A DNA stretch of 64,000 nucleotides. Origin: Antedon bifida (lineage: Eukaryota; Echinodermata; Crinoidea; Comatulida; Antedonidae). The position numbers and the translations under genes are program-made. The notes below the pieces were generated by a model. It was given only the letters and a program-made list of their open reading frames with translations, did no database searches and was not told the DNA's origin. The DNA is taken from assembly GCA_963402885.1 (NCBI GenBank), contig OY727096.1, forward strand, positions 11,017,820 to 11,081,819, written 5' to 3'. Shown one piece after another: positions 13,901-25,433 of the stretch; positions within the stretch are counted from its first letter, which is position 1; each line of letters begins with the position of its first letter.

Positions 13901-16900
13901 TAAATGCATTGTAAAAGGAGACCATTGTTGGTAATGGCCATCATGTCAAATAATATACACAAAATACACGAGAGGTATAAGTCGGGCGGGATTAAGTTTA
14001 GCGACAATATATATTAAGCAGTATCACGTCCACGGAAAGACATATAATCCTATAGGATACTCTATTTTTTTCTGACACCGCGTGACAGATAGATTTGTGC
14101 ATTAGCTCTCCAATAAGGGCATTTGTTTGTTTTTTTCATATAGTGAGAGATTATTTAGAGGGTTAAGTTAATATTATGAATTAGGTTCCTGTTTCCACCA
14201 ATGCGGTAGGCCTACTGCAGGTTGTTTATTATCCCTGACATGATACCGTAAGAGATTCAGTTGATATAAAAGGTCTCTTTTGAAAGAAAGACCTTTCAGA
14301 TTATACAGATATTTAAGATATTTAGAGAAACGGTTGTTTCATCTCCATGTTTCTCTTCACAAAGCCTTTACAAAAGTAGTTGCCTCTAAGAATGACAACT
14401 AATAATGACATATGTTTTTGAAAGAAAAGCCTTCAATATTTTTTGTATAGGTACATGTATACCTAATAGGTGGCGTTGTGACGGTGAGTTCGACTGCTAC
14501 TCGTTTGAAGATGAGGATAATTGCGAGTTTTGTTTACCGAATGAATACAGATGCAATTCAGGAGAATGTATCTCGAACGTAAGGTTTTATATTTGATATA
14601 CCTTAAGTATGATGCAGTTAATATTTCGTGAATTATATTAGGCCTATGCCTAAATTATTCTGTTGGTTTATTTTTCAGAGCATTGGTGCATTGATTAATT
14701 TGAGTATCTTATGTAGTATATGTTGTGTGTTATTTGTGTATGTATTTAATGTATAGTAACGTATATTTTTTAAGGCATTGGTTTGTAATCTCCATAAAGA
14801 CTGTGATAATGGAGAAGATGAAAGCTATTGTACGGAAAACAACCAGTTATGCTTCGGAAAATTCTTCTGTGACTATGGTAATTGCTTCCCACTAGATGTC
14901 TTGTGTGATGGTACACAACAATGTCTGGATGGCACGGATGAACAGGAGTGTTCTTCTTGCACATACGCACAGTTTAAGTGTTATGATGGTACTTGTGTAG
15001 AGCATTATAACCTTTGTGATGGAGAGTCGGACTGTTCAACCGGAGAGGACGAGTATGACTGTGAGAATAAGTGCCACGTGGGATTCTTGTGCGACGATAA
15101 CGAATGTATCTCTGCGTCAAAGGTTTGTGATACGGTTAAGGATTGCTCTGGCGGTGAAGATGAAGAATCTTGTGTGACGTGTAATCATTACGAATTTAAA
15201 TGTAACGATGGTTCGTGTATTAGAAGGAGGTTAAAATGTAACGGTTATTCTGATTGTCAGGATGGATTAGATGAATACAATTGTGTTGATAGTTGTCACT
15301 ACGGATTTCTCTGTGAAGATGGAAAGTGCATTGCGTCAGAGAAGGAATGCGACACAGTGCGTGACTGTGCATACGGAGAAGACGAAGAATCGTGCGCATC
15401 GTGTAGCCATTATGAGTTTCAGTGTGACGATGGATCATGTATTCCTAGACGATTGAAATGTAATGGATACACAGATTGTTCAGACGGGTCTGATGAAGGC
15501 AATTGCGTCAATAGCTGTCACTACGGGTTTTTGTGTGAAGATGGACTTTGCATATCTACGTCAAAGGTGTGCGATACAGTACGAGATTGTCTTTACGGTG
15601 AAGATGAAAGATTGTGTCCTTGCTACGACTATGAATTTCAATGTGACGACGGCTCCTGTATTGACAGAGAGTTAAAATGCAATGGCTACTTTGATTGTTA
15701 CGATCGGTCAGATGAGAAACATTGCGTTGAAAAATGTCACGGTTTCTTGTGCGAAGATGGAGAATGTCTTCCAAGATCAAAAGTGTGTGATTCAAATCGT
15801 GATTGTTATCATGGTGAAGACGAAATGGCATGTCTAATTTGTAATGAGTATGAGTTCGAATGTGATGACGGTTCATGTATTGGCATACGGTTGAAATGTA
15901 ATGGTTATGCTGATTGTTTTGACGAGTCAGACGAAAGCAACTGCGTATCGAACTGCGGAGAGAGAATGACATGTAATGATGGTAAATGTGTCTCTCTGGC
16001 TTATAAATGTGACGGAATCAATGACTGCAGCGAAGGAGAGGACGAGAGGGACTGTAATAATATTGCCTGCGCAGAAAATAATTTCATTTGCATAAACGGG
16101 CAGTGCATTGATCGTTTGGAAGTATGTGATGAAGTTATTGACTGCCCAGAGAAAGAGGACGAATCGAATTGTTTGTATGATCCACATTTGTTTTGTTGTG
16201 AAAACGGAGCGTGTATTTCAAAATGTAAGTTATTATATATGTATAATTTGAATTAATTAAATATAACCCATATAGGCCTATTGATTATTCAAAAATATTC
16301 ATGTTCATTTAAAGAAAAGAACAGCACTAAATAATAATGTTACTATTTCAGATGGAGTTTGTGACGGGTATTTAGATTGTACAGACGGTGAAGATGAGCG
16401 GTCATGTGGTTCAAATTGCATTGGGAAATTCCAGGTAAATTAGATATTTCATAAACTTAAAAAAGCATATGCATTTCAATTTCACCGAATTTTCAAAAGG
16501 TACTATTTTTAAGCTGGGACCGAACAAAGTTACAATGTAACCCCAAAGTGTCCAATTTCGCATAATATGTCGTCCTATGAAAGATAAGCAAGTGTATGTT
16601 TCTGTTGCAGTGTGCTGCTGACCATTGCATTGATCCAGCTCTAATATGCGATGAGCATGTGGACTGCACGGATGCTAGAGATGAGTTAGATATTGTTTGC
16701 TTAAGACGTAATAGATGTGGCGATAACCCATTTTGGTGCTCAAATGGCTTGTGTGTTCCAGAGGTAAGCCCACCTCTTCTCCTTTTTAAAAATGTTTAAT
16801 AATAATAATAATAACTGGTACTTGATATAGCGCATTATGCTGAAAGCCTCAATGCGCTTTACAAAGACAGAAAATTTTGAAAAATTACAAATTAAAAAGG

Positions 16901-19832
16901 TGGGTTTTGAGGAGAGATTTGAAGACACTGGTGGAAGTAGCCTGACTCTGAATTGACGCTTAAATTTCCCCGATGAAGAATACGAGAGTAGCCTACATTT
17001 AATTTATGCCAGGTTTTCATTGCGTTTTCCACATGAATAATAGAAATTCATTTGATTTAGGAATACCACTGTGACGGCGCATTTTCCGATTGTAATGATG
17101 GTGTAGATGAAATCGTGTGCCCATTCAGACAGTGTAACCCATCTCAGTATCTATGTGAAGCAGATAACCTATGTCTAAACAAGTCTGTAGTATGTGATGG
17201 CTTCGATGATTGTAGTGATCGGGCTGACGAAGATGAATGTGCACTTAACATCTGCCGGAATGACCAGTTCCAATGCCATTCAAGCTTTGCGTGTATCCCG
17301 ATTGAGTGGCGATGTGATGGCTTGATTTTTGACTGTAAGAAAGGAGAGGATGAACTTGATTGCCCTGGTCGTTGTACTTACAATCAATATCAGGTTTGTC
17401 TTGATACTTCCTTCGGTAATTTGGTTTTGTTTTAAACGGTGCCAAAAAAAGTAGGTACGATATTGAAACTTAATAATTGGCACTTTTTACACGTGTGCAA
17501 TGTTGCGAAACATTCTCTCTGTGATGATAACTTCAGCTTTCAATTTACCCATCGTTCTAATTTCTTACAATGATTTTATTCAATCTAATTATAAAGAATT
17601 TTGTATGAGATGTCTTTACATTTGTGTTTGTTTTCATTCACCTGTGTGTATACATACAGATATATAGCCGGCCCCGACGATTACTGTAGTCCTGAATGGA
17701 ATAGTTTTTTTCTCGACACGTCCTTTTTGGCGGTTTTACTTTACCGTTTTGATTTAGCTTTTTGCCTATTTTATGTGTATCTCTATCCAGCTACTGATTC
17801 CCACATATTTTGTTTTCAGTAATTCTCTCTTACAATACTTACCTTATTTTTGTTTACCTTTTATAGTGCGTTTACGGAAAATGTATCCACCAATCTGCTG
17901 TATGTGATGGCGTTGTCGATTGTTTCTATTTGGGCGATGATGAATATGTACATCATTGCTCAACAGGTAATTCTAATACGTATGATACACCCTCTTTTTC
18001 TTTTTTTTACCCCTGTAAATCACTAGCAAATTTCCTATCTTCACAAACACTTTCATGTGTTGATGGATAACGTAAATATATATTATTCAAATATTATTTT
18101 TTATTAGCTACTGTACGAGTCGGTCCATTTAATTTCATTTTTTTAAACTAGAGAAAACGTTAATACAATATAAATTTATTGACAAAAAGAGAGATTTCTC
18201 TTTTTGTCAATAAATTTTATATTGAAATTATATAGTAAACGTCTTTTAATTCGTAAAACGTAATTAGTTTAGGCCTACCGTATCCATCCTGTAGAGGCGA
18301 GTAGCTCGCTGTTGGATGCGTATAAAATATAAAACATCAATAAAACTGATAACTGTTATATGACGATCTATAGGCACATACCGTATTAAACCATACCTAT
18401 ATTAAACAATGGTAATTTTACCTAAACAGTTTAAACTCTGGAAAATTGTTGAATTGATAAATGCTTGTGTTAGAGTTACCGTAACGTATCAGAGCATCGT
18501 CATGGTCAGTAATATATAATAATATAACTAGGCCTACCATTGGTTTGGGGATACTTGCTATATGAAATCAATACACAACAAAAAACAGTTGTTCGTTAGT
18601 TGACTCTTTATAAAAAAGACGTCGTTGATAATCATTATTATCATACCATAATGTTCACTTCATAAACCCGAGTGTACATTACTCAAATCATAATAATTAA
18701 TAAATCAATTCAAAAATCTTTTCAAGTAAAAAACTTCATTTATTTTAATTGAACACTGAATGTTAAATATATAATGCTAAATATTATTATGATATGGTAA
18801 ATAGGATTATGTTAAATAAAAAGTCGTATTTATTCATCTTTCAGGCGTTATTGAAATAATTATAGATGAACTACTTAGCATACGCAATTCTATAATTTTT
18901 TATGATTTGGGTAAGTTTTTAATTTACATTACATTTACTCACGACATGATAGCCTTAAATATTTATTATACACATTTAAAGTAATTTATAAAAATAATTT
19001 CGAAAGAGGTGATATTTAATTATTTTTGCGATATTCAGGAACTATTATTGGTTATTGTTATTGATACTTATTGGTTATTATTTAATCTTTGGCTAGAATG
19101 ATTACTATGTCAGACGTAAATTTTATAAATACAATAGGGCCTATATACAAATAATTGTTGAATTATAAGAATAGTATAACGTGTTTCTGTTAGATTCGTT
19201 CGATAGTAGACGTGAGCTTGCTGAATCCCTCACAAATATCTTGGAAGAAATTCATGAATTGCCAACCGGAACTCAGAGTAGGTTATTTCAGAAAAGACAT
19301 ATTATTATATTTCGTTTGGGGGTGGTAGATTTCCAGCTTTAACAGCTTTAAAAAAAACCGGATACATAACAATAGTAATTTTCAGCTCCACCTTTTGATT
19401 TTCTAAACGTAGGTAGGCCTACATCTCTGCATGTCCCAACAAGCGAACTTACTAGATTTAATTACTTTTTTCAGCTTTTGGATTAATTGTGAATAATACA
19501 ATCGATACGTATTACAGTCTCAGCAAAATTGCAAAAAATAGATAGAAAATGCCGAATATAATAATGGTTTCTATATTTGAATTATTTATTGTTAACATCT
19601 TAATCACATAAGAGAAGTAGACGAGATCACATTGAGATTGCAGTAACTCATGTTTGAAACACATTCCTAAAATATTAAGCTTGTATTAAATATTTTTACA
19701 GAGCGTGAACTGCTGAACAGACGTAATGCAACACTCACTGTCGTTGAAATTCAGTCCAGTCTGAGACGTGCACGAAAGGAACTTGCAAAACACAAAATGG
19801 GTGATGAATCACCCTCGACTGGGGTACATTGA
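10347..19832 (+). CDS. Secreted protein with 22 LDLa repeats and a helical C-terminus
   Basis: Thirteen phase-consistent exons: 10347-10415 (or its duplicate 10667-10735), 11040-11091, 13083-13189, 13683-13860, 14451-14578, 14775-16224, 16352-16434, 16611-16763, 17061-17393, 17867-17966, 18845-18910, 19194-19277 and 19702-19832 (TGA 19830-19832), giving 977 aa. The first exon is a signal peptide ([13 protein letters not shown]). Twenty-two LDL-receptor class A repeats follow with no EGF or propeller domains, e.g. [16 protein letters not shown]. The 1450-base exon alone encodes about a dozen, including four tandem two-repeat units of 73-74 residues. The last 90 residues are charged and helix-prone ([27 protein letters not shown]), with no membrane anchor. 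The plan (signal exon, short acidic linker exon ending in phase 1, LDLa array, helical tail) mirrors the neighbouring minus-strand gene, so the two are probably old duplicates. LDLa modules bind calcium and protein ligands; the ligand is unknown. Confidence 0.85.
11732..12271. mobile_element. 540-bp MITE with TTAA target duplication
   Basis: Terminal inverted repeats AGATGTATTGTCCC and GGGACAATACATCT, each bordered by TTAA (11728-11731 and 12272-12275). The ends match those of the 9.6-kb transposon at 21576-31179, so that family could have mobilised it. It lies in an intron of the 22-repeat LDLa gene and has no coding capacity. Confidence 0.85.
12437..12491 (+). repeat. tRNA-like Pol III promoter pair (SINE head)
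   Basis: Box A-like TGGCTCGGTGG (12437-12447) and box B-like GATCGAGTC (12483-12491) at tRNA-like spacing, inside an intron. Both fit the consensus, but no full cloverleaf or terminator was found. A tRNA-derived SINE relic or tRNA pseudogene is most likely. Confidence 0.4.
17640..17825 (+). repeat. Dispersed repeat copy in an LDLa-gene intron
   Basis: A stretch around 17.73-17.82 kb (GTTTTACTTTACCGTTTTGA, then CCAGCTACTGATTCCCACA) is closely matched at 20.85-20.93 kb. The second copy carries a hammerhead-like motif upstream and this one does not. Probably the 3' part of a retroelement, perhaps Penelope-like. Confidence 0.5.
18166..18224. repeat. Near-perfect 59-bp inverted repeat (hairpin)
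   Basis: A left arm reading CAATATAAATTTATTGACAA and onward to GAGAG is the reverse complement of the right arm ending AATTTTATATTG, with almost no loop. It sits in the intron before exon 18845-18910 and is not bounded by a recognised target duplication. Confidence 0.8.
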
Positions 19833-20088
19833 AGAGACAACCATATATGACCGAACACTATATCAACATAATGTATCGCCTCCGCCTTCCATTCCAGAGT
19901 AAAGCAACCAAAATGTAATGTAGATCTAGAAGAGATGACTAACAAATATTTATCGATTTCTACGCTTCCAGAACATTACCATAAGGAATTAAGAAGTTTA
20001 ATAGTATTGTTAAATGTTATGTTATGAAATTTGCTCTTGTACACTAATATTACACGTCAAGTTGTACACCATCTAATCAGTAAGTTGC

Positions 20089-20094
20089 AATAAA
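20089..20094 (+). promoter_or_regulatory. Polyadenylation signal of the 22-repeat LDLa gene
   Basis: AATAAA about 257 bases after the stop codon; the first canonical hexamer downstream. Confidence 0.55.
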
Positions 20095-20794
20095 TTGTAC
20101 CGTCAAGACTTTATCATTGTAAGATACAACCATTAATCTTCAATAACTTTCTAATAGCTTTCATATATATTTTTGTAGAAATAAGTCAATTGACTTTTGG
20201 AATATGTCAAACATGTGTTCACTTCACGGAAATTACAACAGAAACGGGTTATTTCGGCTTTACCCCTGAGGAGAATGTCCAGAATCGTTAAAAAGTTGAA
20301 ATCATTTATAAACCTAAAATCAAAGTAGGCCTATACAAAATAAAACCGATTAACCATTCTATTTACGGCTTACCATTTTTTTAAAACGAATAATAAATGT
20401 CCAAAATCACATGGTTTCAAAAAAGCATTTCAATAATGTTTGTGAAGCATTTCTCCATTCAACCATTCAACCATTCAACAGAAATTAGAAATTAATTTAT
20501 TTTAAGTTTCCTGTTAGGCTACTAACAATGTTGATCCAATTGAAACATTGAGGCGTTTTTCGTTTGCAGGGAAAACAATCATTATGTTTAAACTTTCTTC
20601 AACTGGTGGGATTGTATTCAAAGAAAATCATAGTTTTTCATTTTCTTTTTCAGTTTTACATTTTTTTCGCGTATCAGTTTCCATAATTTCAGCTTCACTT
20701 ACTACAGTAGGCCTACATGCTAAAATTATGTGCAAAACATGAATTGGCTTTAACTATATGGGTTGTATTACAAATTATATATATATATATACCT

Positions 20795-20850
20795 TCACTT
20801 GCACTGATGAAGGGCTAGTGTTGCCCGAAAAGCTCTGCTAATTTTTCTGG
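20795..20850 (+). ncRNA. Hammerhead-ribozyme-like motif in a retroelement tail
   Basis: The core CTGATGA (20804-20810) is followed by a stem II of GGGC paired with GCCC (20823-20826), then GAAA (20827-20830) and a possible 3-bp stem III (AGC/GCT) ending in a UA dinucleotide. Order and spacing fit the catalytic core of hammerhead ribozymes, which are known in Penelope-like elements. A matching stem I was not found by eye, so this copy may be degraded. The following 120 bases match an intronic repeat at 17.7 kb, showing that it belongs to a dispersed element. Confidence 0.45.
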
Positions 20851-21575
20851 CTGTTTTACTTTATCGTTTTGATTTAGCTTTTCGCTTTTTTTTGTATCTA
20901 TTGAGATCCAGCCACTGATACCCACAGCATTGTCATTTTTTCATTTATTTCATAGCCTTTGGATTTATATATATATATATATCAAATATATTTGGCAAAT
21001 TTAGTACAACTCTTGGTATGTTATCGGTTCATTAGGCCTATTAATAATGAATTTATTTATTTAGTACTAGATATTGATTTACCTTGAAGAGTTTAGGCCT
21101 ATAGGCCCGCTATTTATTTTCCAATAGCTGTTGAAATTGGATTTCATTTGCAGTTAGTGGTTCTGAACTTAACAATGTTGTTTAAAATCACGACCGCTTT
21201 TAATAATCGTTGATAGAATGTCCTTTAGAATCTTTAACAAAATATTAGTTTCCTACAGTAGCCTACATTCAATTGGATGCATATGTCTATTATAGTTTCG
21301 GAATGAATTTCCATCGGAGTCAGTCAGATCCAATTCAGTTTTAAAGACTTAACTAATGCGTTAAAAGAAAACAATTAAAAATCATTTTTATTTATTGATA
21401 AGTATTAGAAAGAGTTGTTTTTTTCTTTTTCCTCCCGATAGAAAATGAATTTCTTTTTCATCTAGAGGAAAAATATGTGTAGGAACATAAAAAAATTCTA
21501 GCATTGTTATATAATTTTAGAAACAGCCAGTGATTTAATAACTGTTATTTCTATAAAAAAAAAGGATTTAATTAA

Positions 21576-22460
21576 AGATGTATTGTCCCCCAAAACATGA
21601 AAAATGAAGATTAATTAAATCAGACTTTTAATATGTTATTTTGTAGTTTTAATAAAGTTAATCACTTCAGTAGAAAAAAAAACGAAAAAAATAATGTTTT
21701 CACTTATAAAATGACAAAGTAAATGGTTAAGAGTGCTTGTCACCAAAAATCAGACATATTCGTAATTTAGTGGCAAGGGTCAAAATTTCGAATTGGCTCA
21801 TATTTTGCACATTGGTAGACCTTGATGTAAGTAAACCTGATGTGTAGTTTGTTTGGTAAAATATCGCTTAGTTTTCGAGAAAATCTAAAAATAACGATTT
21901 TCGGCCAATTTTGTTAATTTTTGGTGTATAATTTACATTAAGTTTAACAGCCTCTGGAAGCCAAACGTAGCTACCTAGCGTTTTAATATTTTACACTTAT
22001 GTTAACTAGCATCTTGACGATAATTAAGTAAAGTTTCAAAAAATTTGATGAAAAAGATTTTTACTAATTAATTACTAATTAGCATATATAAAACTCTTAA
22101 AAAGTAGGGTTTTCATGTGCGACGAATTTTTTTTTAATAAAAAAATCATCAATCTAAAGTTTAGATACTAATATTTATGAATCAAGTAAAAAAAATGTGG
22201 GGAAACTATTTTGCGCTCCGCGCCAGAGCCACAAATTTGTAAGAAATTCAAAGATTTTATCTGTCGGCAAGATCAATCAGATGTACCTATTGTTCTCTAT
22301 TTACAGATTAAGGTAAATTTTACTACGAGAAACAAACTTTAAAGGTAAACTGAAAGGTCCTGAATAATTTGGAATTACGTTTTAATATAAACACAAACTA
22401 AAAATAAATTTCTAGTAAAATTTAAACGACTAACCCATGATGAAATTAAGCAATTACTAT
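21576..22460 (+). repeat. Left long inverted arm of the TTAA transposon
   Basis: Reads as an inverted, diverged copy of about 30258-31179. Shared landmarks include CGGCCAATTTTGTTAATTTT, CAGCCTCTGGAAGCCAAACG and a GATCTTGCCGACAGATAAAA block on the opposite strand. Several small indels separate the arms. Confidence 0.8.
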
Positions 22461-22496
22461 CTGAGCTCAACATTATAACTCGCTTAGCTTCATCAA

Positions 22497-22660
22497 GCCT
22501 GTTATGTTTTCCACAAGGTGAATTTATTCTCGCGAATTAAACATTTTTTGCATTATACGCGCGCAGTTTATTTTTATCAACAACAAGTTCCATTGGGCGT
22601 GTGCGTATACGCGAAAATGTTTGATTTGCGCGAATAATTTCGCCTAGTGGAAAACAGGCT
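22497..22660. mobile_element. Small MITE with GCCTGTT...TTTCCAC inverted ends
   Basis: The ends GCCTGTTATGTTTTCCAC and GTGGAAAACAGGC, plus the following AAGGTGAATTTATTC and GAATAATTTCGCC, form inverted repeats around a GC-richer, CGCG-containing core. It lies just inside the left arm of the larger transposon and so looks like a secondary insertion. Confidence 0.6.
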
Positions 22661-22690
22661 TTACAACATAATGTTCTTATCTTCTCATAT

Positions 22691-23092
22691 AGGGAGTTTT
22701 CGCACGAGCACGTTAACGCTATTTTCCAAGCTCCGCCCACTTTGTAAACAACTTGATCTGTGCGTGCGCAAGCATTACGAAAAACTTTAGTTACGTGCGT
22801 CGAGAACCTTATTTCTGAAAAATAGCGTCAATGAAAAACGTTAACCAAAACATGATTAAACATGCCTGGCTAGGCTTAGTCTCTAAACCCAAGGTAGTCC
22901 ATGATTTGTTTTAATACTTGTGGCGTATGTTGCGTGCGCTAAACATGTGATGCGTTCTACACTTCCCGTCGAAGCGCGAAATCAAAACGAGCAAGTACGT
23001 TAACGCAAATGTTCGCTGAACTCTGTTGTTATGCAAATGAGTAACAAATGGTGACAACCGTTAACGTTCATGTGCTCGTGCGAAATTTCCTA
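22691..23092. mobile_element. About 400-bp MITE with TTCGCACGAGCAC inverted ends
   Basis: The left end AGGGAGTTTTCGCACGAGCA and the right end GTGCTCGTGCGAAATTTCCT are inverted repeats about 28 bases long with subterminal GTTAACG words. No coding capacity. It is nested between the left arm and the transposase gene of the TTAA transposon. Confidence 0.65.
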
Positions 23093-25433
23093 ATAATTCG
23101 TGGCCTAAACAATAAATTATTGTTTTACCATTGTTTCACCCCTTCGCTTTATTAAAAATTTACAGAACGCGACTTAAAATACTAACAATTTAGACAACAG
23201 AATCGTCCCACATATTAAATTGTTATTTTAAAGAATTCTCACAGACACAGTTTTACCTTCGTTGCTACCTTAATCAATCGAGCAACTGCACGTGGAAACC
23301 AGCTTTCCCAGCAAATCAATGTATGGCTTCTTGTGCTTTATGGTTATATCTGTGGTATCAAGTTCAAGAGAAGTACACATTTCTTGCAACATTGGCAAAG
23401 AGAATCTGGAGAGTTTTTCTTGAGCTTTCAGTTCACAAATATTATGCCTTTCAAACATTATTGGATGCTGCAAGCCTATTGTGTCCAGTACGGTTTGCGA
23501 CAAAATTTGAATTTCTCTTTCTTTTTCCGTTTTTGAATCGTCTCCATTTTCTTTGACTTCGTCACCATCTTCATTACTATCGTAATCATCATCTTCGTCA
23601 TCATCATCATCATGAACGGCTGCATCTGTCCTCCTTTTTTTAGCTAAGCGTGAGAAAAAACTTGCAATCTGCTGTGCTGTTAAAAATTCACTCTTGCTAA
23701 ATAGATGTGAACCATCGCTGTGCCTGGCCGATCTCATCTCTCGTGAGACATCACATGGATCAGCTTTCTGTCCTGTCTGCTCTCCAACGTCAAAAACATC
23801 AATAAGGTAGGTTTTCTGTGGAACAGAAAATCGGGGTTTTTTTGCAGAGGACTTTAACGCCCAGCCCATTTGCAGGTCGGGGCCAATGTCAAACCGTGGC
23901 AAATCGTTGGTTCTTGTTGGTTCTTGATTTTTAGAAGTACCCTCTTCTAGTTGTGTTGCGTATAATTTCATTGCCCTGTCATATAGTGTTTCATGTTCTA
24001 GTGCGTTCTTGTGATTTTCATAATCTAAGTGTTTCTCTAGGGAAGAGTACTTCTGATATGACCTAATGCAACCTTGTTTGCGACAAAAGAACAGTTTGCT
24101 GGGAGTGCCAGGACTTTCTTCACTTTCTATTTGGTCGTCGTCATTTATATCAGCTTGTTCTTCATGAGATGTCTTTGCTTGTATTCTTGCTTTTACTGTA
24201 ATAAATGATACTTGATTTTGATCAGACGTTGTATCCTTATTATGAATTAAATTGGGTAGTTTCGAGGGCACACAGAATTTACTCAAAACTAGATTTTGTC
24301 CTGCACCAATACCATACGCCATCCACACCTTCATGGACCTGCTTCCATACTCTATGTTGTTGATGTGACTCACGCCTTTCCATTTCCCTGCTGCACAAAT
24401 AGTACCAGTAGGTAAAGCACAAACTATGACTTTCACTCCAGGAATGCCTCCAAAGGACTCAATTGCTGCCTTCATCTGCTCTGGATTTTCAATATCTTTT
24501 CCTGAATTAAGATATTTATTCATGTGATTTTTGATATGGGCTGCCTTGCGGTCACATGCGCCCTTCCCCCCTTGAGGGTCCGAAAAATCAATACGTCGGA
24601 TTTTGATCTTCGTTTCTTTCGCTATCTTTGGTAACGAGAGTAATGTTAGGGCAGAGTGGTAGCATCCTGCATTATCTTGACGCAGATACACAGAGTGTAT
24701 ATCGGGTGCAATAGATGGCAGCTGCCTCAACACATCGTCGATGATTGCTACAACAGTAGTACTATCCTGACTGCAAGATTTAAAAATATGCACAAACGTA
24801 AGCATCTGTACCTCTCTATCTTTATTCGTTTTCGTCAAGACCGTTATGTGCCACGGAAGTCCACGCTTTCCAAACCAGTCTCTTTGGCTTTCGCGGTATT
24901 TACGTGGTACAAACTTCATCGCCCAGTCTAAAACAATTAGGGCACAACCAGGATTCAAATCTCCTAAAATATCATGTCGTGCAGCGTCTTGGTTAATGGA
25001 TCTTAAGATATGCGCCTTCCACGTCTCGATGTCTTGGACTGACCGTGTAATTACGTACTCCATGTCATCTTTTTCTTCAGAAGAGCAGCGCACTTCGTTT
25101 AAAGCTTCATGAATTTCAGACAAAGCTTCTGGAAATATACGACATCTGTCACATCTTGCATTGTGGTCATGATCACAGACAGTCTGGTAATATTTGTCTT
25201 CGCAAGAACTAAGAGCATACGCCCTACAATGATCGGCAACTTCAGAATGGTTAGAAATGTGAATCTGCAATAATTGTAAAAGAAATTGTATAAAAAATGT
25301 AATTAGTCTTGAATGTTTCTTACATGCTTTACTGAGCAACATACAACGCGCTACTTTGCCTTTTTTATTATATTGTTTTTCTATTTATACTGTAGCAGTT
25401 ATCAAGATATTTAAACAAGATTGTTATTACCTT

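Larger units (their letters stand above)
19833..21571. other. 3' UTR and spacer after the 22-repeat LDLa gene
   Basis: No gene is supported. It contains the 3' UTR with a polyadenylation signal near 20.09 kb, TA microsatellites near 20.78 and 20.97 kb, a retroelement tail with a hammerhead-like motif near 20.8 kb, and several TAGGCCTA words. Confidence 0.6.
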
